Assembly: GCA_902490585.1 (NCBI GenBank)
Contig: CABUEI010000005.1
Coordinates: forward strand, 1 to 64,000
DNA from: an uncultured Oscillospiraceae bacterium
GTDB lineage: Bacteria > Bacillota > Clostridia > Oscillospirales > Ruminococcaceae
DNA length: 64,000 nucleotides
Reading direction: 5' to 3'
Below the pieces are notes generated by a model. The model was not told the DNA's origin. It made no database searches and saw nothing but the letters and a program-made list of their open reading frames with translations. How positions within the stretch are numbered: the stretch's first letter is position 1; every line of letters starts with the position of its first letter. Position numbers and translations under genes: made by a program. Of this stretch, positions 44,470 through 52,162 are shown one piece after another.

Positions 44470-44590
44470 GAAAATACGGTACGAAAGGCTTTTTGCCCGG
44501 TAGGTAATAGGGAATCCGGTGAGAATCCGGAGCAACCGTCATTACTGTATCTGAGCCTATGCTCACAAGTCAGAATACCCCCGTGTTTTT
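44470..44590 (+). promoter_or_regulatory. Cobalamin riboswitch
   Basis: Conserved core elements are in order: TAGGGAATCCGGTG, AATCCGGAGCAACCGTC, ACTGT and AAGTCAGAATACC. P1 can form between AATACGG (44473-44479) and CCGTGTT (44581-44587) with one wobble. The class is set by the GGTGNNAATCC/GCARCC/ACTGT/AGTCAGNATACC set. It should shut off the downstream genes when corrinoid is plentiful. It precedes no cobalamin synthesis gene but a capture and uptake set. Confidence 0.92.
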
Positions 44591-44617
44591 CGGCATTGTC
44601 TCTTGGACGAGGAAGAA

Positions 44618-44737
44618 GTACAGCCGATCTTCAGCTAAGGCTGTACCTGTATGCTTTTTTGAGCCTACTGTATGGCTTATGTTTGTTGTGCAAAAAGATC
44701 AGTTGTGCTTTCACTTTTTGGTGAAGGCATTTTTTAT
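44618..44737 (+). terminator. Riboswitch expression platform: two terminator-like hairpins
   Basis: GTACAGCC (44618-44625) pairs with GGCTGTAC (44639-44646) and is followed after 8 bases by TTTTTT (44655-44660). A second stem, TTTCAC/GTGAAG near 44709-44726, is followed by GCATTTTTT. Either could be ligand-dependent. The 427 bases between glyS and the next start hold only the glyS terminator, promoter, riboswitch and these hairpins. Confidence 0.6.
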
Positions 44738-44772
44738 TGCCGTTTTTCGTATTTGTTTACGGAGGTGACGTT

Positions 44773-45030
44773 ATGGCGGACGAAAAATTAAGCAAGGCTG
44801 TCGCTATGCTTTGCGAAAAGTATGAACAGCTTGGCACTCTGCCGAAACGCTCGGACTTTTCTCCCGACGAAGTATGCTTTATCAAGCAGAAACTCGGTCC
44901 GTGGACGCGCGCTCTTGAAGCCGCAGGGCTGAAAGAACCGCCCGCAGTATCCACAAAAGAGAAAAGCCGTGCTAAGCGTGAACGTTCCCGACAACGAAGA
45001 AAAGCGGCAAAACGCAGATTAGACGGTTAA
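44773..45030 (+). CDS. Small basic HNR-like protein in the corrinoid locus
   Basis: An 85-residue protein. Residues 5-52 (AVAMLCEKYEQLGTLPKRSDF then IKQKLGPWTRALEAAGLKEP) fit the homing-endonuclease-associated repeat pattern (G..P.R.DF....FG.W..AL.AAGL), a small DNA/RNA-binding-like module; the tail is strongly basic (KSRAKRERSRQRRKAAKRR). The ATG at 44773 follows GGAGGTGACGTT; the open frame begins 12 codons earlier without a site. It is the first gene after the riboswitch and 36 bases before the surface protein. Its role there is not known to me. Confidence 0.75.
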   Translation: MADEKLSKAVAMLCEKYEQLGTLPKRSDFSPDEVCFIKQKLGPWTRALEAAGLKEPPAVSTKEKSRAKRERSRQRRKAAKRRLDG

Positions 45031-45066
45031 GCCTCAGGGCAAAAAAGAATAAAGGAAGGTAAAACT

Positions 45067-48000
45067 ATGACAACTGTGAAGAAATTCACATCCAAAGTGA
45101 CGGCTTTACTGTTAGCGCTTTCACTTGCGTTACTTTCTGTACCGCAGGTAAGCTTTACGGTATTTGCCGACGATGACATCGGAAGCGTCCGTGTTATTGT
45201 AGAGAACACAACGTTCACCGAAGCGGTTGACGGCGGCGAAGCTCCTGCATGGATAGGCACCAAGGTCGACAAGTGGGTATCGCTTGATAAATCTTCAAGC
45301 GCTATGACCTGCATAAAGGACGCTATCGAAAGCTCCGGCTTTACTCAGACCGGCGCAGATTCAGGCTACATAACCGAAATTGCAGGGCTTGAAGCCTTTG
45401 ACGGCGGCTCTATGAGCGGCTGGATGAGCACGCTCAACGACTGGTTTACAAACGAGGGTTTAACAGCCTATACCGTTGCTAACGGCAAGCTCGCAAGCGG
45501 CGATGAGATCCGTATGCAGTACACTATGAACTGGGGTGCTGACCTCGGCAGTGACTGGAGCGGTACAGATACATCGCTTAAAGCAATAAACAGCGATTAC
45601 GGCACGCTCTCTCCCGAATTCAGCGCAAAAACCTATAATTATACTCTGACTGTTCCTTTCGGTACAAAGAGTATTAATTTCCGTCCCACAGCACTGAACA
45701 AGAATTTCAAGACGGTAAGCAAGATCGGCGACAAGACGCTGAGCCTTACAAAACCTACTGAAATAAAGGACGGCGATGTTATCACCGTTACGGTAGGCGA
45801 GGATGCAACAGCAAGCGCTTATAAGGTAACAATAAAGGAGGGCGCAAGACCTGCGGCTCGTTTTGAAAGCCTTGCATTCTCAACATATTCGCTTGACGGT
45901 TGGAGCAATGACGATTTTGACCCTGAAAAGCTCGAATATGACCTGAAGATAAAAGCATACAGCACATCTTCGATCTCACTTTCAAGCAACACAAAGTTCA
46001 ACAGTGATTTATTAAAGGGCTATCTCGTTTACACCGATTCAAACGGTGATGCACAGAGAAAAGAATTCAAGTCCGGCTCATTCACAAGCATAACAAACAT
46101 TCCTTTCGGCACAAACAAGCTTATATTAGAGCTTTGCTACATTGACGATGAAAGCATAAAGACACAGTATGTATTCAACGTAACACGTCCCTATGACTAC
46201 ACGGCAGAAATCGCAAGCACAAGCGGTATAACTCTTGTTCCCACAGGCAGAGAGCTGTACGCTACAAAGTACAACGACTATGCAGAGGGTACTGTTTTCA
46301 GAAACGATGATGACGGCAACGTTACGACCACAACAGGTACAAACGCAAGCTGTCACAGCTATACAGCCTACATTTTAGGTGGTACCGACAGTGTTGCCCT
46401 TACCGTAAAAGGCAAGACAGCCAATGTTCATGTAAGAACTAAGACTGACGGCGAGTATACAGAATTCAAGAGCGGCGGAACAACCCCCGCATACTCATTC
46501 GGCAAAGACGGTACTGTCACAGTATCAATCGACATGGTATCGGACGGCGATTATCTTGTAAGCAAGTTTGACGATGCAGACAAGATAACAAGCTATACTA
46601 TTAAACTTGTAAAGGCTGACGTATCGGTAAAGAACGTACGACTTACAGAACTCAAGAGTGATTACGGCGACTTCTACCCCGCATTCGACCCTTCACTTCT
46701 GAGCTACAATATAGTTATTGCAAACGATGCGGAATATCCCACAGCATATTTCAAGGTAGCAGACGGTTGCACTGTTACAATTGATAAGGATACAGCCTCA
46801 GCTGACGCAAACGGCTATTACAGCATTGTTACCAAGAGCGGTAACACTACTGTTACAGTATCAGACGGTACTCTTTCAGAGAGCTATACAATAAAGGCTA
46901 CAAAGAGAAGCAAGTACGCTGTACCCGACAAGGTAGTTGATTACCTTTGTATCAACAGCCAGTACACCAACGTTTCCTACGGTGTAGGTCCCGAAACGAC
47001 ACTTGCAGGTACAATGAAATCCTTAGGTAACTTCGGCGGTTATATCACATATTACTATGATAACCCCATAACCGATGATCCCTCAAACCCCTACGGTCTT
47101 GACTTCTATGCTTACGGCAACAGCTTTGCAAGCGGCGGAAGTGCGGCTGAAAGCGGACAGGTTTATGTATCCGATGACGGCAAAACATGGTATGCACTCG
47201 CAGGCAGTGAGCATTTTGAAGATACAACGATCACTGATTACGAAGTGACGTACAAGAAGACAGCAGACGGTAAGACAAGCTGGACAGATAATCAGGGCAA
47301 CTCAAACGACGGCTCAAAGCAGACAGGCAGATGGGTTTCACCCAGCGTTTATTACATGAACGATCTCGCAAAGGGCGACAAGATCACACTGAGAGGCGTT
47401 GTAATCCCCAGTATTCAGGGTACGATCCAGGGTGACAGCTCTACAGCATCATTTGCAGGTGCAACAAAGTTCGGTTATGTTGACTACTTCAAGAACGGTT
47501 CGATCGGTGCAAATGTAAATGCATACAGCGAAAACGCCGAATCAAACGGTTTTGACTTAAAGTGGGCAGTTGACGAAGACGGCAACCCCGTTACATTCGA
47601 AAACGGCGTTCACTATGTAAAGATCCAGACAGCAAGCAATATCTGGGCAGGTGCATTCAACGAGAAATCAACAGAGGTTTCTTACGTTGTAAGAACTACC
47701 GCAAACGATGAGGAAGTAGGCACAACAGCACTTCCCGGAAAAATAGTTATCACAGATAACGACGGTAAAACAATAAAGGAAATCACTCCCGACGATAACG
47801 GTGTTTATGAAATAAGCACAGGTATCGAGGAAAACGTCAACGTTGCAGTTTCAGGTGCGGCTGACGATAACATTTATGTTAACAATCAGCGTGTAGCATC
47901 AGACACAGCGGCTAAAATCGCACTTAACCAGTCTGAAGTTAAGACTGTAAGAATTATTGTTCAGAGCGGCGAAAAACAGCCTGTATACGCTTACTTAAAG

Positions 48001-49437
48001 CTCGTTCCCGATGATGTGACTGCCGCAAAACAGGTTGAAGAGCTTATCGACGCTATAGGCGATGTAACTCTTGACAGCTACGATGATATCACAGCGGCAA
48101 GAGAAGCTTATGACAAGCTCAGCGACAACGCAAAGGCACTTGTAGGAAACTACGAAACACTGACAGATGCAGAAGAAGCACTCGCTATAGCTGAAGCCGA
48201 TACAGTAAGCAAGGCAATAGCCGCAATCAACGAAATCGGCAAGGTAACTGCTGACAGCAAGGATAAGATCGACAGCGCAAAGGACGCTTACTCAGCAGTT
48301 CCCGAGCGTATAAGAGATAAGGTTACGAACGCCGATACTCTTGACAAGGCAATCGAAAGATTTGCTGTAATTGATGCAATAAAGCAGGAAGGCGCCAAGA
48401 GTGAAGAGCACTACAGCACCGTTCTCGGCAAACTTTCCGAAAACGAAATCTACCCCGTTCAGTCAATCGGCGGCGAATGGTCTGTAATTGCTCTTGCAAG
48501 AGCAGGCAAACTCTCCGCAGACAAGGCGGCAAAGTACTACTCAGAGCTTTGCGATGCAGTAAAGGCTAACGGCTCGGACAGACTTTCAGACAGAAAGCCT
48601 ACAGAAAACGCAAGAGTAATAATCGCTCTGTCTGCTCTCGGAAAGAACTCCGCAGACGTTGCAGGCTACAATCTGCTCAGTGGTCTTGATGATATGGACT
48701 ACATCACATCTCAGGGTATGAATGCGGCAATATTCGCACTCATCGCATTCGATACAACAGATTACAGTGCAAAGACACACGATGAGCTCATTGCTTACAT
48801 TCTCGATAACATGACAGGCAAGGGCTGGGCTCTTGCAGGTGATACAGCAGACGTTGACCTTACAGCTATGGCTTTACAGGCACTCGCTCCCTATGCGGCT
48901 GATGAGAAGGTAAAGGCGGCAATAGACAGCGGTCTTGAGTTCCTGTCTGAATCACTTGATGAGAATGCAAGATATGCAAACGGCAGTGAAAGCACCTCAC
49001 AGGTACTTATAGCGCTTGCCGCTCTCGGCATTGATCCTCTGACAGATTCAAGATTCATCGTTGACGGCATTACGCTTATCGACGCACTTGAAAGCTACGC
49101 TACAGGAAACGGCTACAGCCACGTTCTCGGCGGTGAAGAAAACTACATGGCTACAGAGCAGGCAGCCCTTGCTCTTACAGCTTATGAGCTTTCAAAGAAC
49201 GGTTCTTCGCTCTACGATATGTCTGCAAAGAATGAGCCCGTAACCCCCGATGAGCCTGTTAACCCCGGCGACAGCTCAGGTAAACCCGATGAGCCGATAC
49301 TTCCCGGCGACAGCTCAGGCAAGCCCGATGATAAGAACAACCCAGTAAGCCCCGATACAGGCGTGCTTGTAACAGGCGGCATGGCAGTTCTCATCTCAGG
49401 CGCAGTTATGCTTGTTTCAAAGAAAAAGCGTAAATAA
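45067..49437 (+). CDS. Giant surface protein with transcobalamin-like domain, alpha/alpha-toroid and sortase tail
   Basis: A 1456-residue exported protein. Signal peptide 1-36; DUF4430/transcobalamin C-terminal-like domain at about 38-165 (GSMSGWMSTLNDWF, GDEIRMQYTMNWG); cadherin-like beta-sandwich units at about 175-620; a further beta-rich region to about 980; two helical repeats (about 985-1095); a prenyltransferase-like alpha/alpha-toroid at about 1105-1390 (DVDLTAMALQALAPYA, SESTSQVLIALAALGIDP, ATEQAALALTAYEL), the fold of intrinsic factor; a Pro/Gly/Asp/Ser repeat spacer; SPDTG sorting motif (about 1428), hydrophobic helix and KKKRK. Under a cobalamin riboswitch it is probably a cell-wall corrinoid binder. 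AAGGAAGGT precedes the ATG. Confidence 0.85.
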   Translation: MTTVKKFTSKVTALLLALSLALLSVPQVSFTVFADDDIGSVRVIVENTTFTEAVDGGEAPAWIGTKVDKWVSLDKSSSAMTCIKDAIESSGFTQTGADSGYITEIAGLEAFDGGSMSGWMSTLNDWFTNEGLTAYTVANGKLASGDEIRMQYTMNWGADLGSDWSGTDTSLKAINSDYGTLSPEFSAKTYNYTLTVPFGTKSINFRPTALNKNFKTVSKIGDKTLSLTKPTEIKDGDVITVTVGEDATASAYKVTIKEGARPAARFESLAFSTYSLDGWSNDDFDPEKLEYDLKIKAYSTSSISLSSNTKFNSDLLKGYLVYTDSNGDAQRKEFKSGSFTSITNIPFGTNKLILELCYIDDESIKTQYVFNVTRPYDYTAEIASTSGITLVPTGRELYATKYNDYAEGTVFRNDDDGNVTTTTGTNASCHSYTAYILGGTDSVALTVKGKTANVHVRTKTDGEYTEFKSGGTTPAYSFGKDGTVTVSIDMVSDGDYLVSKFDDADKITSYTIKLVKADVSVKNVRLTELKSDYGDFYPAFDPSLLSYNIVIANDAEYPTAYFKVADGCTVTIDKDTASADANGYYSIVTKSGNTTVTVSDGTLSESYTIKATKRSKYAVPDKVVDYLCINSQYTNVSYGVGPETTLAGTMKSLGNFGGYITYYYDNPITDDPSNPYGLDFYAYGNSFASGGSAAESGQVYVSDDGKTWYALAGSEHFEDTTITDYEVTYKKTADGKTSWTDNQGNSNDGSKQTGRWVSPSVYYMNDLAKGDKITLRGVVIPSIQGTIQGDSSTASFAGATKFGYVDYFKNGSIGANVNAYSENAESNGFDLKWAVDEDGNPVTFENGVHYVKIQTASNIWAGAFNEKSTEVSYVVRTTANDEEVGTTALPGKIVITDNDGKTIKEITPDDNGVYEISTGIEENVNVAVSGAADDNIYVNNQRVASDTAAKIALNQSEVKTVRIIVQSGEKQPVYAYLKLVPDDVTAAKQVEELIDAIGDVTLDSYDDITAAREAYDKLSDNAKALVGNYETLTDAEEALAIAEADTVSKAIAAINEIGKVTADSKDKIDSAKDAYSAVPERIRDKVTNADTLDKAIERFAVIDAIKQEGAKSEEHYSTVLGKLSENEIYPVQSIGGEWSVIALARAGKLSADKAAKYYSELCDAVKANGSDRLSDRKPTENARVIIALSALGKNSADVAGYNLLSGLDDMDYITSQGMNAAIFALIAFDTTDYSAKTHDELIAYILDNMTGKGWALAGDTADVDLTAMALQALAPYAADEKVKAAIDSGLEFLSESLDENARYANGSESTSQVLIALAALGIDPLTDSRFIVDGITLIDALESYATGNGYSHVLGGEENYMATEQAALALTAYELSKNGSSLYDMSAKNEPVTPDEPVNPGDSSGKPDEPILPGDSSGKPDDKNNPVSPDTGVLVTGGMAVLISGAVMLVSKKKRK

Positions 49438-49459
49438 GTAAAACTATTATGTAAACAGC

Positions 49460-49507
49460 TTGTTCCGCACTTGTTTTTGTGATAAAATAGGTGCGGAACA
49501 ATTTTTA
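49460..49507 (+). terminator. Terminator with an embedded promoter-like pair
   Basis: TTGTTCCGCAC/GTGCGGAACAA stem followed by TTTTT ends the surface protein message. Within it TTGTTC (49460-49465) and TAAAAT (49483-49488) stand 17 bases apart and could start the next gene. Confidence 0.65.
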
Positions 49508-49530
49508 CATAATATAAGCACGGAGAACAG

Positions 49531-50448
49531 ATGAAAGCATTTTTAGATAAGTACAAATACATACTCGGACTGGGATTTGCTCTGGCCGTTGTGGTGATAA
49601 TTGCGGTAGTTTCGGCTATTGTGGGGAAAGATGCCGCAGGAAACAGCGGTATATCGTGCTCGGCACCCGAAACGTCGGCTGTCACGAGCACAGCAAACCT
49701 TGATACAACAACGACTCCGCAAACGAGCGTCAATTCCAATGCACCGCCTGTAACAAACGTTACGGACAACTCTTCACAAACCGCATCAGAAAGCGATTTA
49801 TTGGGAACTACCTACAGTGAAAGAACGGTAACTACCGCAAACAGTGCCCCGGAAGCACCGACGCCGACAACAGCTCCGGTAACGTCCAAGGCGAGCGAAA
49901 AACCGATCACGGTAACAAGCACAGCGGCTACAACCACGGCAAAAGTTACCGCCGCCACAACAAAAGCAACTACCAAAACAACGACTAAAGTTACGACAAA
50001 AGCGACAACCCCGAAACCCGACAAAAAGCCGACTGTGCAATATGAACATTCCTGCACATTTACCATAGATTGTAGGACCATACTTTACAACAAGGATATG
50101 CTAAAAAAAGGGCTTGAAAAATATGTACCGGACGACGGCATGATATACAGCGGAACGGTCGGATTTAACGACGGTGAAAGTGTATACGGTATACTCCGCC
50201 GTATCTGTGACGAGAACGAAATTCAAATGGAGGCAAGTTTTACGCCTGCTTTCAACTCATACTATGTAGAGGGTATCAACAACCTTTACGAATTTGATTG
50301 CGGACAAGGTTCGGGGTGGATGTACAGCGTGAACGGGGTTTTCCCGAACTACAGCTGTTCATCGTACAAGCCCGTAAACAACGACAAGATAGCGTTCCGC
50401 TACACCTGCGAGCTTGGATATGACCTTGGATATAACCTGAAGAATTAA
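49531..50448 (+). CDS. Membrane-anchored DUF4430 (transcobalamin-like) protein
   Basis: A 305-residue protein with an N-terminal signal-anchor helix (residues 12-34), a Thr/Ala/Lys-rich linker (about 50-165) and a C-terminal DUF4430 domain (about 170-303) with TILYNKDMLKKGLEKYVPDDG, DGESVYGILRRICDENEIQME, LYEFDCGQGSGWMYSVNG and VNNDKIAFRYTCELG. This is the transcobalamin/intrinsic-factor beta-domain fold. It probably receives corrinoid at the membrane and presents it to the ECF transporter encoded downstream. CACGGAGAACAG precedes the ATG. Its last third is the source of the decayed repeats that follow. Confidence 0.85.
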   Translation: MKAFLDKYKYILGLGFALAVVVIIAVVSAIVGKDAAGNSGISCSAPETSAVTSTANLDTTTTPQTSVNSNAPPVTNVTDNSSQTASESDLLGTTYSERTVTTANSAPEAPTPTTAPVTSKASEKPITVTSTAATTTAKVTAATTKATTKTTTKVTTKATTPKPDKKPTVQYEHSCTFTIDCRTILYNKDMLKKGLEKYVPDDGMIYSGTVGFNDGESVYGILRRICDENEIQMEASFTPAFNSYYVEGINNLYEFDCGQGSGWMYSVNGVFPNYSCSSYKPVNNDKIAFRYTCELGYDLGYNLKN

Positions 50449-51289
50449 AGAAAATCCTGCCACTGCGGCACTGTTTTTCTGTCGATGATGCCGTGCAAAG
50501 CCCTGTCTGCTCGGTGGTTTCTGTGGTGGCGAAAGTTGGCTTTATGCCTGCTTTCAGCTCATTGCAGAGGGTATCGACGACCTTTACACTTTTGATTTCG
50601 GACAAGGCACGGGAAGTGTTTTCCCGAACTGCGAATGTTAATCGTATAAGGCGGTAAACGGCGATATAATCATGTTCCGCTACACCTGCGAGCTTGAATA
50701 TAAACCTGATGACTAAGGAGAAAAAATGGAGAGAACACACCCTGCCACTGCGGCACGGTATTTCTATCGAGAACGCAGTGCAAAGTCCAGTCTTTTTGGC
50801 AGTGCCTATGGCGGCGGAAGTTGGCTTTATGCCTGCTTTCAGCTCATTGCGGAAAATATCAACAACCTTTACGAATTTGATTATGGTCAAGGCTCAGGAG
50901 CGTTTTTCCGAACTGCGATTGTTAATCGTATATAGCGGTAAACAGCGATATAATCACGTTCCGCTACACCTACGAGCTTGGATTTGACCTGTGATTAACG
51001 GAAACGAGCGAGAACACACTCTGCCACTGCGGCACGGTATTTCTGTCAGTGACGCCGTGCAAAGCCCTATCTTTTCGGTGGTGGCTGTGACGGCGTAAAT
51101 CGGCTTTATACCTGCTTTCAGCTCATTGCAGAGGGTATCGACGACCTTTACACTTTTGATTTCGGACAAGGCACGGGAAGTGTTTTCCCGAACTGCGAAT
51201 GTTAATCGTATAAGGCGGTAAACGGCGATATAATCATGTTCCGCTACACCTGCGAGCTTGAATATAAACCTGATGACTAAGGAGAAAAA
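50449..51289 (+). pseudogene. Tandem decayed copies of the DUF4430-end/ecfT-start junction
   Basis: Three repeats of about 280-300 bases. Each carries a frameshifted copy of the DUF4430 3' end and the first ~90 bases of ecfT. The GCCTGCTTTCA anchor recurs at 50244 (in the intact gene), 50546, 50831 and 51110. Bases 50547-50744 and 51111-51308 are identical over 198 bases, including the ribosome site AAGGAGAAAAA and the ecfT ATG. From the decoy ATG at 50726 a 69-codon chimeric frame (ecfT start joined to DUF4430 remnant) is open with that good site. No intact domain survives. Confidence 0.8.
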
Positions 51290-52162
51290 ATGGAGAGAAC
51301 ACACCCTGTCACTGCGGCACTGTATTTCCTGTCGGTGATACTGATAACGGCAATAATTCAAAGCCCCGTCTACTCGGCGGCGGCTCTTGTCTGCTCTGGC
51401 GTTTTTGCGTTTATGCTGAGCGGTAAAACCGCCGCAAAGACGCTTGCGGTCATGCTTCCGATGATAATACTTGCGGTAGGGATAAACCTGATTTTTTCTA
51501 ACAAAGGCGTCACTGAGATTGCAAAACTGCCGAGCGGTAACAGCATAACGCTTGAAACGCTGACTTTTTCACTGTTCACAGGAGCTATGACAATATCACT
51601 TGTGATGTGGTTTATCGGACTTAATAAATGTATGACAAGCGACAAAACAGTGCACATTTTCGGTAAAATACTGCCCTCTTTTGCACTGTTGCTGTCAATG
51701 ACGCTCCGCACAGTACCAATGTTTGCCAGACGGGCAAAGCAGACTGCCGCCGCACAGCGTTTTGTGGGTAATGATATATATTCAGGAAAATTAAGTAAAC
51801 GTGTCAAAAGCGGTGTTCATGTTCTGTCGATTGCGGTAACCGACACGCTCGAACACAGTGCATACACTGCACGTTCCATGAAATACAGAGGTTACGGTAC
51901 GGCGAAACGTACAGCCTACAGCATATTCAGATTTACCGTGGCCGATTTTGCCATAACAGCGGTAACGATAATCTGCACTGCCGCAGTTATAATTCTCTTT
52001 GCAAGCGGTAAAGCTTCATACCTCTATTACCCCGAGTTTGTAATGCCAATGACAGTATATGATATTATGGCAGACATTTTCTGGATATTGTTATGTATTG
52101 TGCCGACAGCTGTCGAACTTTATACAGGTTTTAAACGGAGGGATAGAAATGAAACTTTATAA
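51290..52162 (+). CDS. ecfT: ECF transporter transmembrane subunit EcfT (CbiQ family)
   Basis: A 290-residue membrane coupling subunit. Helices are at about 8-40, 50-70, 92-110, 125-145 and 220-275; the long cytoplasmic part has RRAKQTAAAQRF and the coupling-helix ARS motif in AYTARSMKYRGYG. Such subunits join two ATPases to a substrate-binding S-component. AAGGAGAAAAA precedes the ATG. Its last 14 bases overlap the start of the EcfA-EcfA-S fusion, so the two are coupled. Context (riboswitch, DUF4430 proteins) points to a corrinoid substrate. Confidence 0.88.
   Translation: MERTHPVTAALYFLSVILITAIIQSPVYSAAALVCSGVFAFMLSGKTAAKTLAVMLPMIILAVGINLIFSNKGVTEIAKLPSGNSITLETLTFSLFTGAMTISLVMWFIGLNKCMTSDKTVHIFGKILPSFALLLSMTLRTVPMFARRAKQTAAAQRFVGNDIYSGKLSKRVKSGVHVLSIAVTDTLEHSAYTARSMKYRGYGTAKRTAYSIFRFTVADFAITAVTIICTAAVIILFASGKASYLYYPEFVMPMTVYDIMADIFWILLCIVPTAVELYTGFKRRDRNETL

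Noticed and set aside
44559..44768. Short ORF overlapping the riboswitch and its platform
   Set aside because: Starts inside the riboswitch core, has no ribosome site and codes a Phe/Val-rich run from the terminator region.
50449..51289. CRISPR-like repeat array
   Set aside because: The units are ~280-300 bases, coding-derived and contiguous; no short direct repeats with unique spacers and no cas genes.
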